Shown here in pieces: positions 1-7,579 of a stretch of 16,335 nucleotides of DNA. The DNA comes from RGEC01 sp044371405 (GTDB lineage: Bacteria; Bacteroidota; Bacteroidia; NS11-12g; UBA955). Every line of letters begins with the position of its first letter. The stretch's first letter is position 1. The notes below the pieces were generated by a model. It saw only the letters and a list, made by a program, of their open reading frames with translations. It was not told the DNA's origin and made no database searches. The stretch lies in contig JBILTS010000039.1 of the NCBI GenBank assembly GCA_044371405.1, positions 1-16,335 of the forward strand, given 5' to 3'. Made by a program: the position numbers and the translations under genes.

Positions 1-1
1 G

Positions 2-865
2 GTGACTGCCGGTATTGTGAGTGCCAAAGGGCGCAACATTAATATCGTACAAAATCAGTTTCCCATTGAGAGCTTTATCCAAACCGATGCCGCCATTAAC
101 CCGGGTAACTCGGGCGGTGCGCTGGTGAATACGAGCGGACAGCTGGTGGGCATCAATACCGCCATACAAAGCAATACGGGCAGCTATACCGGCTATGGTT
201 TTGCCATTCCGGTAAACATTGTAAAGAAGATTGTGAAAGACCTGGTGGAGTTTGGTGTGGTAAAGCGGGCCTTGCCGGGCATGGATATTGTTGATTTAAC
301 CGCAGCGAAATCAGCGGCTGCCAAATTAGGTCAGGAGGCAGTGGAAGTAAGCGAGGTTCTGGAAGACGGGCCCGCGTGGAACGCGGGAATCAGGAAGGGC
401 GATATTGTGCTGTCTGTAAACGGCTATGCTACGCCTTCCAAGGCCTTGTATGATGAATACCTATCATACCTAAGGCCGGGAGATGAAGCACGGCTTGTAT
501 TGTGGACCAATGGACAGGAAAAGACCGTTACACTCAAACTCATCAGCAAGGATGATAACCGTGCCCTGGCGCTTAAAGGTGCTGTAAACAGCAAGGTGCT
601 GGGGGCTGATTTTCAACCATTGAGCCCAACCGATTTGGCCAAATATAAGATTGCTTCCGGTATTCGTCTTGTGAACGTGGTGCAGGGTGGCTATATCTGG
701 CGAATGGGGCTCAGAGACGGGTTTATCATGCTGCAATTTAACGGACGTGCCTACACCGAAGCCGAAGAACTGATCAGCGTAATGGAAACTGCTACAGGCC
801 GCATCCGCATTGAAGGTATGGACCGCAACGGCAACCGCAGCAGTTACAGCTTTTACAGCAACTGA
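2..865 (+). CDS. degP: DegP/HtrA-family periplasmic serine protease (5' end missing)
   Basis: The reading frame is open at the left edge, so only the last 287 residues of a Do/HtrA trypsin-like endopeptidase are present. The fragment begins in the C-terminal half of the protease domain. The catalytic serine is in the GNSGG motif (Ser at fragment residue 37), followed by the typical NTAIQS and GYGFAIPV strands. Two PDZ-like domains follow, at about residues 90-180 and 193-280; the first carries the GPAWNAGIRKGDIVLSVNG segment, where family members have GPA..AGI..GD.I. The catalytic His and Asp and the signal peptide lie outside the window. Proteins of this family degrade or refold misfolded envelope proteins in the periplasm. 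The gene ends 33 nt before kdsA on the same strand. The family call is secure; DegP versus DegQ/DegS cannot be separated from this fragment, although two PDZ domains argue against DegS. Confidence 0.93.
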   Translation: MTAGIVSAKGRNINIVQNQFPIESFIQTDAAINPGNSGGALVNTSGQLVGINTAIQSNTGSYTGYGFAIPVNIVKKIVKDLVEFGVVKRALPGMDIVDLTAAKSAAAKLGQEAVEVSEVLEDGPAWNAGIRKGDIVLSVNGYATPSKALYDEYLSYLRPGDEARLVLWTNGQEKTVTLKLISKDDNRALALKGAVNSKVLGADFQPLSPTDLAKYKIASGIRLVNVVQGGYIWRMGLRDGFIMLQFNGRAYTEAEELISVMETATGRIRIEGMDRNGNRSSYSFYSN

Positions 866-871
866 TGGGGA

Positions 872-894
872 TTACACCGTAGGGTGTAACTTTG
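872..894 (+). promoter_or_regulatory. kdsA -7 promoter element overlapping a palindrome
   Basis: TAACTTTG at 887-894 matches the Bacteroidota -7 consensus TAnnTTTG and ends only 4 nt before the kdsA ATG. A perfect inverted repeat, TTACACC (872-878) / GGTGTAA (883-889) with a GTAG loop, overlaps its first bases. No TTTG -33 element is found at the usual 19-20 nt spacing. The palindrome has no T-run, so it is unlikely to be a terminator for the upstream protease gene; it could be an operator or chance. Confidence 0.5.
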
Positions 895-898
895 TACC

Positions 899-1714
899 AT
901 GCCATTACCCAACATACCCGGTTTAAAACATACCGATTCGGGCAACTTTTTTCTCATGGCAGGCCCTTGTGCCATCGAAGGCCGCGATATGGCTTTTCAA
1001 ATAGCAGAGAAACTGGTTGCTTTGTCCAATACGTATCAGATTCCACTGGTTTTTAAAGGTTCCTATCGCAAAGCCAATCGATCGCGCATTGACTCCTTTA
1101 CCGGCATCGGCGATATTCCCGCCCTGGAAATCCTGGCAGAAGTGGGCCGCACGTTTGGCATTCCTACAGTAACAGACATTCATGAATCGCACGAGGCAGA
1201 AATAGCCGCGGCCTACGTGGATGTATTGCAGATACCGGCCTTCCTTTTTAGGCAAACTGAGTTGCTTGTGGCGGCTTCCAAAACCGGTAAATATATCAAC
1301 ATCAAAAAAGGGCAGTTTGCAGCCGCCGGTGCCATGAAGCACGCCTTACAGAAGTGTATAGACAGCGGTAACAATAATGTGATTTTTACCGATAGGGGTA
1401 ACACCTTTGGCTATACGGATCTGGTGGTAGATTTTCGCAACATTCCCGAAATGGCTGCCATGGGTGTGCCGGTGGTGATGGACGTAACACACAGCTTGCA
1501 GCAACCCAATCAGGAGAGTGGTGTTACCGGAGGTAAGCCGCAGTTGATAGAAACAATTGCCAAAGCGGCCATTGCTGTGGGTGCCGACGGTTTGTTTATT
1601 GAAACGCATCCCAATCCGGCAGTCGCCAAAAGCGATGGTGCCAATATGCTGCCGCTGGATAAGCTGGAACCCTTGCTGCAAAAGCTCCTTAAGATTAGAC
1701 AAGCCATTCTTTGA
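899..1714 (+). CDS. kdsA: 3-deoxy-8-phosphooctulonate synthase (KDO-8-P synthase), class II metal-dependent type
   Basis: This cytosolic enzyme condenses phosphoenolpyruvate with arabinose-5-phosphate to make KDO-8-phosphate, the precursor of the KDO of LPS inner core. The 271-residue length fits the family. Recognisable segments are AGPCAIEGRD (residues 21-30), the KANRSRIDSFTG phosphate/PEP-binding stretch (about 58-69), QIPAFLFRQTELLVAASKTG (111-130), DRGNTFGYTDLVVD (165-178), DVTHSLQQP (195-203) and the C-terminal FIETHPNP..AKSDG segment. Cys24, His198, Glu235 and Asp246 occupy the positions of the four metal ligands of the Aquifex-type enzyme, with the same spacing (174, 37 and 11 residues) as I recall for Cys11/His185/Glu222/Asp233. 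In the E. coli metal-independent enzyme the first position is Asn. The ATG at 899 follows a TAnnTTTG element by 4 nt and there is no Shine-Dalgarno site. A strong hairpin terminator lies 11 nt past the stop. Confidence 0.97.
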   Translation: MPLPNIPGLKHTDSGNFFLMAGPCAIEGRDMAFQIAEKLVALSNTYQIPLVFKGSYRKANRSRIDSFTGIGDIPALEILAEVGRTFGIPTVTDIHESHEAEIAAAYVDVLQIPAFLFRQTELLVAASKTGKYINIKKGQFAAAGAMKHALQKCIDSGNNNVIFTDRGNTFGYTDLVVDFRNIPEMAAMGVPVVMDVTHSLQQPNQESGVTGGKPQLIETIAKAAIAVGADGLFIETHPNPAVAKSDGANMLPLDKLEPLLQKLLKIRQAIL

Positions 1715-1724
1715 TGGTGAAATA

Positions 1725-1752
1725 AAAAAAGGCCGCATTTGCGGCCTTTTTT
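1725..1752. terminator. Bidirectional rho-independent terminator between kdsA and the OmpA lipoprotein gene
   Basis: A near-perfect inverted repeat has arms AAAAAAGGCCGCA (1725-1737) and TGCGGCCTTTTTT (1740-1752) with a 2-nt TT centre. The GC core is flanked by A6 and T6, so it works as a hairpin plus T-tract on both strands. It sits between the stops of kdsA (+) and the converging lipoprotein gene (-). Confidence 0.93.
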
Positions 1753-1770
1753 ATGTGTTTATTACAGATG

Positions 1771-4488
1771 TTATTTTTTCTTGTCTTCGTCACCTGCAGG
1801 TTCTTTTGGCTTTTTAGGAGCTTTCTTGGGTATCAGCACCAGTTCTGCATCGGTTTTGTAAGATTCTGCCTTGAAGGGCTTGAAGAAGTTTTTGCCAAGG
1901 GTAGGTTGATCTACTTTGTCTGTGATGGTAAACTGAACCCTTTCAACAGCATAATTACCAATGGTGATTTTGGGAACTTCAAACTTGTTGCTGGGAAGTT
2001 TAACGTCACCAGCTTTGATTTTTTCACCTTCCAGGAACATGCCTTTGTTGATGAGTTTAGACTTCATCCACTGCGCTGCAACTTCAGCAGGAACAGCGGT
2101 GAATTTGCCCTGTAAATCAAAGGCAAACTGAACACTTTCAGCATCCTGAACCATGGCAGATACCATGTTTTTATTGCCTTGAGTGAAAATACGCACCTTT
2201 ACGGCATTGCTCTCGTCGATGGCAGGTTTGGCAGGGGCTGCAGGTTTGGCTTTCTTCACAGAATCAGCACCCGGGCCATTGGTGTTATTGCCATCAATCT
2301 TGGTGTCTACTTTCACGCGGGATGAGAGACCTTCACGAGAAAACAATACGGTGGTACGGCGGTTTTGCTGGTGCTGGAATTCATCGCAAGGAACGAAGTA
2401 TTTACCACCCTGAACTTTGATTTCCTGGGGTGAGTAATCCTGGTATTCCATTTTTATTACATTGCCTCTGTCGTCTTTGGTAATAACGGCCTTACGTGTT
2501 TTCTTGCGAACTCCGGTAGAATCAACAAAATCGTAATACGGAGTTAGTCCGGCAACTTCAGATCCTTCGCATTTGCAGTCGTTGGTAAGTTTGGTTTCGC
2601 CATAACCTTTGGCGGTGATTCGCTTGGGTTCAACCTTGTGTACACGAACGAGGTAGGAAACAGCACTGTCTGCACGGCGTCCTGCCAGTCTTTCATTGTA
2701 TTCCTTGCTGGCACGGCAGTCGGTATGCGATCCCAGTTCCACATTGAGTTTTGGATATTTAGACAGTACGTTTCTTGCGAAAGTATCCAACACGCGAGCG
2801 GCATCCGGACGAATACGGGCAGAATCAAGGTCATAGAAAATGGGCAGGGTGATGATTTCATCCAGGGGATTTTTCAAACAAAAATCCTGAATCAATTCTG
2901 TGCTGAATTTAATTCCTTTGGTAGTGCGGCCTACAGGTGCACCATCGAAGTAATATTCTTCAGGGTATTTGGCCTGAAGCGTATAGTTGTAATTGGCTTT
3001 CAGTTTCTGGAAATAGCCGCCCAATGCGTCTGCTTTCAACACATGCTTCACTGTATCTTTATCATTGGTGATGTATATTGTGGCATTTGGGAGCACTTTT
3101 TTGGTGTTACAATCCGTAACAACACCACGAATGGTGATGACCAGGGGCTTGATGCTGAAATGATAGATATCGTCGTTGTTTTTACGATCACCGCGGTTAC
3201 TGGTGAAGAAACCTTCTTCGGAATTGGTATTTAAAAATGTGATTCCAAAGTCATCACCGCCACTGTTCAATGGTTCACGGAGGTTTTCTATTTCTTTCCA
3301 AACGGTAACTTCATCGGTGGGGATGGCTGTGAAGAGGTCAAGACCACCCAGACCGGGCAATCCGTCTGATGACCAGTACAGCTGGTTGTTGTGTTCATTT
3401 AGGTAAGGGAAGTACTCGTTGCCTGCGGTATTGACCATGGGGCCCAGGTTAACGGGTTCACCCCAGGATTTGGAGCGCTTGCTGTAGCTAACCACCCAAA
3501 TATCAAATCCGCCAAATCCGCCATTACGGTCGCTGGCAAAATACATTTTACTGCCATCAGGAGATAGAGCGGGGTGGCCGTAGCTGTGTGCTGTGTCTGC
3601 TTTGCAGAAATCCAAGGGGTCGCCCATTTCCCAGTCCTGACCTATTTTTTTCATCTGGTAGATAGCGCATTTTTCAGCTTTACCGTCAAACCCGCCGCAC
3701 TGGGTCATATACATGCTAGCGTAGCGGGAATCAAATGTGATACCGCCTTCATTGTATTTACTGCTGGATTTTTCAACAAAAACGGGAGCACCCCATTTTT
3801 CCTTGTTTTTCTTTCCCGATTTTTCAACATACCAGATGTCGCTCCAGAAATTCATGGTACCACCATATATGCGTTTGCTTTTTCCGCCTTCACGGTCAGA
3901 AGAGAAGAACAAGAGGTTATCCTTTTTGCTGGCAATCATGGGAGCCCAGTCGTTTTCTTTGGTATTGGCCGGTTTGAAGTTTTCAACCACAAAACGTGAG
4001 CTGTCAGGTGTCCAGCGAAGGGCGAGATCGGTGCCGGCTTTTTTGTTTTCGGCAATGCTGTCTCCGGGCACTTCCTGAAGGTAGGCAGTGTATGCCTCAG
4101 ACGCTTCGCGGTACTTTTCCATCTTTTTCAGCATGTTTGCCCGCATCAGAAGCGCCCGTGTGTTTTTGGGGTCGGTTTTGAGTACTTTCTCATACAAACG
4201 GGTTGCCTTTTCGTAATTGTTATTCATACGATAGGCCTCTGCTGCATAAAACACAGCGTCTTTCTTCTCGTTTTTATCTTTGGCTTTTTTAGAAACAGAC
4301 TCAAACATATCGGCGGCCTGACCGTAATATCCTTGATTGTAGAGCTTCATTGCCTCTTTGTAGCTTGCGCCACCGCAACCTGAAAGTGTCAGGCCTATGG
4401 CTATGCCTGTTGTCAGAATCCATCCGTAAGCGGGGGAGTTTTTCAGTTTGAAAGGATTGTTTACCTTGGTCTTATCGAACCTCATCAT
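1771..4488 (-). CDS. PorE-like TPR / beta-propeller / CRD / OmpA lipoprotein with retropepsin-like C-terminal domain
   Basis: A 905-residue outer-membrane-associated lipoprotein. A basic N terminus and hydrophobic segment lead to the lipobox LSGC with Cys38; the next residues GGASY are not acidic, so a periplasm-facing location is inferred. TPR-type helices span about 42-150. A PD40/WD40-like propeller spans about 165-450, with repeats such as ALSPDGSKMYFASD and WSSDGLPGLGGLDLF. A carboxypeptidase-regulatory-like beta domain covers 451-539. An OmpA peptidoglycan-binding domain covers 540-716, with the likely DAP contacts Asp590 and Arg605 in SHTD...NERLAGRRA. This order is that of PorE, which anchors the type IX secretion system to peptidoglycan, but Bacteroidota carry several paralogues of this architecture, so the exact role is inferred. 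Two oddities: a ~60-residue insertion in the OmpA domain (641-700) and a 189-residue C-terminal extension that ends Lys-rich. The ATG pair at 4488/4485 is preferred over the longer frame to 4524, whose start would lie within the promoter. Confidence 0.88.
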   Translation of the reverse strand: MMRFDKTKVNNPFKLKNSPAYGWILTTGIAIGLTLSGCGGASYKEAMKLYNQGYYGQAADMFESVSKKAKDKNEKKDAVFYAAEAYRMNNNYEKATRLYEKVLKTDPKNTRALLMRANMLKKMEKYREASEAYTAYLQEVPGDSIAENKKAGTDLALRWTPDSSRFVVENFKPANTKENDWAPMIASKKDNLLFFSSDREGGKSKRIYGGTMNFWSDIWYVEKSGKKNKEKWGAPVFVEKSSSKYNEGGITFDSRYASMYMTQCGGFDGKAEKCAIYQMKKIGQDWEMGDPLDFCKADTAHSYGHPALSPDGSKMYFASDRNGGFGGFDIWVVSYSKRSKSWGEPVNLGPMVNTAGNEYFPYLNEHNNQLYWSSDGLPGLGGLDLFTAIPTDEVTVWKEIENLREPLNSGGDDFGITFLNTNSEEGFFTSNRGDRKNNDDIYHFSIKPLVITIRGVVTDCNTKKVLPNATIYITNDKDTVKHVLKADALGGYFQKLKANYNYTLQAKYPEEYYFDGAPVGRTTKGIKFSTELIQDFCLKNPLDEIITLPIFYDLDSARIRPDAARVLDTFARNVLSKYPKLNVELGSHTDCRASKEYNERLAGRRADSAVSYLVRVHKVEPKRITAKGYGETKLTNDCKCEGSEVAGLTPYYDFVDSTGVRKKTRKAVITKDDRGNVIKMEYQDYSPQEIKVQGGKYFVPCDEFQHQQNRRTTVLFSREGLSSRVKVDTKIDGNNTNGPGADSVKKAKPAAPAKPAIDESNAVKVRIFTQGNKNMVSAMVQDAESVQFAFDLQGKFTAVPAEVAAQWMKSKLINKGMFLEGEKIKAGDVKLPSNKFEVPKITIGNYAVERVQFTITDKVDQPTLGKNFFKPFKAESYKTDAELVLIPKKAPKKPKEPAGDEDKKK

Positions 4489-4506
4489 GCCTTTTTGTGC
4501 TAAATA

Positions 4507-4535
4507 AAACGCTAAATAATACAATATCTCTCAAA
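4507..4535 (-). promoter_or_regulatory. Probable promoter of the PorE-like lipoprotein gene
   Basis: On the minus strand TTTG (4535-4532) is followed after 17 nt by TAGCGTTT (4514-4507), one mismatch from TAnnTTTG, and then 18 nt to the ATG. The spacing is slightly short of the usual 19-20. It would let the lipoprotein be transcribed apart from the sorting-domain gene 106 nt upstream. Confidence 0.4.
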
Positions 4536-4594
4536 CTTGAAAAGAAATGAGCAGAAATTAGTAAAAAAATATTGGCCTGCGGCGTGTTTCCTGT

Positions 4595-4915
4595 TTACTG
4601 ATGCTGAATCCTCAGTCGCTTTACCACAACCTGATTTCCAACTCCGTATTTTACCAGATAAATGCCATCCGGAATCATGGAAGTGTTGACAATAAATGAG
4701 TTGCCTTCTTTGCGCCAATGGGCAGCCGTTATTTTTTCGCCCAGTAAAGTAAAGATTTCCGGCTGCTGCACAGCAGATCCGACATTACCTTCAATACTGA
4801 TTACTGTTTGTTGGTTGGCAGGATTGGGATTGATCCCCATGCGAATATCGCCTGCGAAAACAGTTGAAACTGCTGCAATAAACAGGGCGATAAAAACATA
4901 TTTCAGGGGCCTCAT
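4595..4915 (-). CDS. Stand-alone T9SS type A C-terminal sorting domain protein
   Basis: A 106-residue secreted protein. Residues 1-21 form a signal peptide ending in VFA before Gly22. Nearly the whole mature chain (about 28-106) matches the type A C-terminal sorting domain used by the type IX secretion system: NPNPANQQ at the start, a middle EIFTLLGEKI strand, then IPDGIYLVKYGVG and the closing VVVKRLRIQ. In normal substrates this domain sits at the end of a large passenger and is recognised and cleaved during export; here no passenger is present. The gene starts 29 nt after the stop of the M1 peptidase on the same strand, so co-transcription is likely. It has its own signal peptide, which argues against its being a piece of the peptidase cut off by a frameshift. 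Its function is unknown; a chaperone, decoy or signalling role is speculation. Confidence 0.85.
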   Translation of the reverse strand: MRPLKYVFIALFIAAVSTVFAGDIRMGINPNPANQQTVISIEGNVGSAVQQPEIFTLLGEKITAAHWRKEGNSFIVNTSMIPDGIYLVKYGVGNQVVVKRLRIQHQ

Positions 4916-4944
4916 ACCCCAATGATTGCAAACTGTATGCCAGA

Positions 4945-7392
4945 TTAAAGGCCTACGGTTTGTCTGATGCTTTTTTTCTGTTCGGCAGAGTAGCCGCCGG
5001 TTTCCAGGGTGCTTTTCAGTGTCCTTTGGAAGGCAGTTTGCTGTTTAAAATACTGCAGCACATCCTTGGCAGGGCCGGCAAGTCTGGAATTGAAATTGAG
5101 AATACACGCATACAGATTTTTTACAACGGCTTCATTGCAAATGTTGAGTCTTTGCAGGGATTGCATGGCCAGCACGCGGGTTCTGAACTCATATTTGTCG
5201 CTGCAGTAATCTGTCAGCATCATGATGGCATTTCCTTTCATTTCGGGAAAAACTTCTGTGCTCAGTTCCAGGTAACGGATTTTTAGGTTTTGGGTGTAGC
5301 CGTCAAGTCCGGTAATGGCCTGCAGGTAGCGGGTTCTCTTGCTTTCATCGGGTACAGCATCCCAAAGTTTCAGCAGGGCGGTTTCAATGATGAAATAGCT
5401 GCTGTCACTAAGTGCCGATTCAAAAATTGGCAATGTGTTTTCATTTACGGGTAGAACATCAATAACAGCCCTTCTAACCTCTGTTTGGCGCACTTTCATT
5501 GCATCGCCTGCAAAATTCAGATCTTCGCTGCCCTGTAACCATTGTCTGGTAATTTCGGCGCGCATGGCTTTGTGCGTTTCTTTCGCAAAGGCAGCCTGAA
5601 GGGCGTTTTTCTTCTTCTCAAAAGGCACTTTGGAAAGGGCAATGAGTGCATCGTATCGGTCCAGCATATCCCTTGCCATCAAAAGCTGATAAAGCAGTTC
5701 ATCAGTGGTTTTGCTGAATGTTACTTTTTTCAGGATGTGGCTACCTTCATCAAACAAAGTAAACGCGACGGATTTATTGCCAGGGATTGGTATTACTACT
5801 TTTTGGAAGGCCTTATCAATTATTTCTGTTTGGCGAGATACGCTTCCATCAGCGTAGTAGACTGCAAAGTCCACAGGCATGCGGAAAGTGCCTACGGTGG
5901 GCTCCATTTTGTGGATTTGCTCAACGGTAAATTCGGTACCGGCGGGTGTGGTTTGTCTGCTCACGCGGTAATGTGGTTCTCCGCCGCGGTAAATCCACTG
6001 ATCGAAGAACCAGTCCATGTTCATGCCGGTGGCATCCAGCATGGCTTTTTCCAGGTCTACCGTCATTACGCCATCGAAGGCGTGGCGATCGAGATACAAT
6101 TTGATGCCCCGGCGGAAATTTTCGCGTCCCATCACATGCTGAAGCATGTGCAGTACCGATGCTCCCTTGGGGTAATGGCGGGCACTGCCGGCTTCGCTGT
6201 TGCGCACGGGCAGACTATTTTTTTCGCCGGCTGCAATGGCTCCATTCATGTTGCCGCGGAAATACCAGGCGGTTTCATCGGGGCCATAAACCGATCCCAC
6301 AAATAAGCCGGGGTAATAGGTGGCAAAGCTCTCTTGCAACCAGTGATCTGCGTCGTTGCGTGCGGTAATCAGGTCGCCAAACCACTGGTGGGTGGCTTCG
6401 TGGGCGTTTACGGTTACATAGTTTCTGTCCAGGAAGGCACGGCTGTCAACCCAGAAAAAATCACCAAAGGTGGTGGCACCGGTGTTTTCCATGGCTCCAT
6501 AGAGGAAATCCTGAATCATCACCTGGCTGTAGCTTCCCCACGGATATTTAACACCGGTTTCGTCTTCCAGAAATTCGATGATGCGCTCGCTGTACAAGCT
6601 GCTGGGTTCCAGTCTTTCGGGGTGTTCGGGATAATACCAGAACTGAATGGGTGTGCCGCGGTTGGTGGTGGTTTTTTTAATGGCGTACTTGTCTATGGCC
6701 AGCATCAGCAGGTATCCAGCGTGGCGGTTGTTAATTTTGTAGTGCCAGGTGCGGGTTTTTTTGTCTTTGTTTTCCTTGTTGGAGAGTAGTTGCCCGTTGG
6801 ATAGCACGTTGTATTCTTTTTCGAATGTCACCTGCACTTCGGTAACGAATTTGTCGCCGCGGTCGTCAATCATGGGAATCCAGTGGCGGTTGTCTATGCC
6901 CTGTCCCTGGGTCCATATCTGGCGGCGGGTTTGGTGTGCGGGATCGTCAATTTCAGGCACGTTCCAGCCGATAAAATAGATGCCTTTTTTGGGTTTGGCG
7001 GTGTACTTTATTTTTAGTGTATGCTGGCTATTGTAGGCCTGAATTTTCATGTCGGACTGTTTGATGTTGGTATTGCATATCAGTCCGGCGGCGTTGTAGC
7101 GGAAGGTAATGGGTTTTCCATTCAGCCACACGCTGTCGACCATGATGCCGGGTGCATCGAGGAAAATGGTGTCGATGTTGTCCTGCAGGCATCGAAACTG
7201 GTGGGTAACTGTTCCCAATACGGTGCCCTGGGCTGGCTGAAATGCCACATTGAGTTTCATGTGTATGATGTCCACGTTGCGGTTGCGTTCGTGTCTGCCC
7301 GGATCGGCGTGGTAGCAGAGTAAATCGTTGTGCTGGGCAGCAAGTGGCATGAAAGCCATGGCGATTGAAGCAATAAACAGAAGTTTCTTCAT
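4945..7392 (-). CDS. Secreted M1-family metallopeptidase (aminopeptidase N-like)
   Basis: A zinc aminopeptidase of the gluzincin M1 family, 815 residues. Residues 1-19 form a signal peptide (KK, hydrophobic core, ending LAA before Gln20), which places it in the periplasm or outside. The N-terminal beta domain covers about 35-235. The substrate N-terminus motif GAMEN is at 299-303, and the zinc motif HEATH is at 331-335 with the third ligand Glu354 in WLQES, giving HEXXH-18-E. A helical, HEAT-like C-terminal region extends from about 590. All catalytic residues look intact. The frame continues upstream to 7458, but the ATG at 7392 is chosen because it directly begins the signal peptide and lies 11 nt after a good promoter. 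It lacks a T9SS sorting domain, although the next gene encodes one alone. Role: removal of N-terminal residues from peptides, most likely nutrient peptides (inferred). Confidence 0.95.
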   Translation of the reverse strand: MKKLLFIASIAMAFMPLAAQHNDLLCYHADPGRHERNRNVDIIHMKLNVAFQPAQGTVLGTVTHQFRCLQDNIDTIFLDAPGIMVDSVWLNGKPITFRYNAAGLICNTNIKQSDMKIQAYNSQHTLKIKYTAKPKKGIYFIGWNVPEIDDPAHQTRRQIWTQGQGIDNRHWIPMIDDRGDKFVTEVQVTFEKEYNVLSNGQLLSNKENKDKKTRTWHYKINNRHAGYLLMLAIDKYAIKKTTTNRGTPIQFWYYPEHPERLEPSSLYSERIIEFLEDETGVKYPWGSYSQVMIQDFLYGAMENTGATTFGDFFWVDSRAFLDRNYVTVNAHEATHQWFGDLITARNDADHWLQESFATYYPGLFVGSVYGPDETAWYFRGNMNGAIAAGEKNSLPVRNSEAGSARHYPKGASVLHMLQHVMGRENFRRGIKLYLDRHAFDGVMTVDLEKAMLDATGMNMDWFFDQWIYRGGEPHYRVSRQTTPAGTEFTVEQIHKMEPTVGTFRMPVDFAVYYADGSVSRQTEIIDKAFQKVVIPIPGNKSVAFTLFDEGSHILKKVTFSKTTDELLYQLLMARDMLDRYDALIALSKVPFEKKKNALQAAFAKETHKAMRAEITRQWLQGSEDLNFAGDAMKVRQTEVRRAVIDVLPVNENTLPIFESALSDSSYFIIETALLKLWDAVPDESKRTRYLQAITGLDGYTQNLKIRYLELSTEVFPEMKGNAIMMLTDYCSDKYEFRTRVLAMQSLQRLNICNEAVVKNLYACILNFNSRLAGPAKDVLQYFKQQTAFQRTLKSTLETGGYSAEQKKSIRQTVGL

Positions 7393-7403
7393 GATGGGAA
7401 CTG

Positions 7404-7434
7404 CGAAAATACGGAAACTTTGTGCGGTAGCAAA
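7404..7434 (-). promoter_or_regulatory. Promoter of the M1 peptidase gene
   Basis: On the minus strand TTTG (7434-7431), a 19-nt spacer, then TATTTTCG (7411-7404), one mismatch from TAnnTTTG. The spacing is ideal for Bacteroidota sigma-70. The start codon follows 11 nt later, so the mRNA leader would be only a few nucleotides long. Confidence 0.75.
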
Positions 7435-7522
7435 AGTTTGTAGTTTGGTGTTGCGCAAGACTAAGTGTAAACCAAATAGATGTTGAGTGAGAAGGGAAGC
7501 CAGATTTAATTAGGCCTTCTTC

Positions 7523-7556
7523 AAAAAAAAGTGGCGGCATTAATTCCGCCACTTTT
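7523..7556 (-). terminator. Rho-independent terminator after the small lipoprotein gene
   Basis: Arms AAAAGTGGCGG (7527-7537) and CCGCCACTTTT (7546-7556) enclose an 8-nt loop. On the minus strand the hairpin is followed by a run of eight T (complement of A 7523-7530). It ends the lipoprotein transcript before the M1 promoter; the plus-strand T-run is only four. Confidence 0.88.
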
Positions 7557-7579
7557 AAATTATTTTGGATTCAATTGTT

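Noticed and set aside
4489..4594. Terminator after the sorting-domain gene: GCC-GCA-GGC followed by AATATTTTTTT on the minus strand.
   Set aside because: The stem has only three GC pairs, too weak to list as a feature, although the T-run is suggestive.
5542..6306. 254-codon open frame on the plus strand opposite the M1 peptidase.
   Set aside because: Low-complexity, cysteine/histidine/phenylalanine-rich translation typical of an antisense shadow; the opposite strand encodes the zinc motif of a well-conserved enzyme.
7028..7552. 174-codon minus-strand frame overlapping the start and upstream region of the M1 peptidase gene.
   Set aside because: It runs through the lipoprotein terminator and the M1 promoter in a different frame from the peptidase and resembles no protein family.
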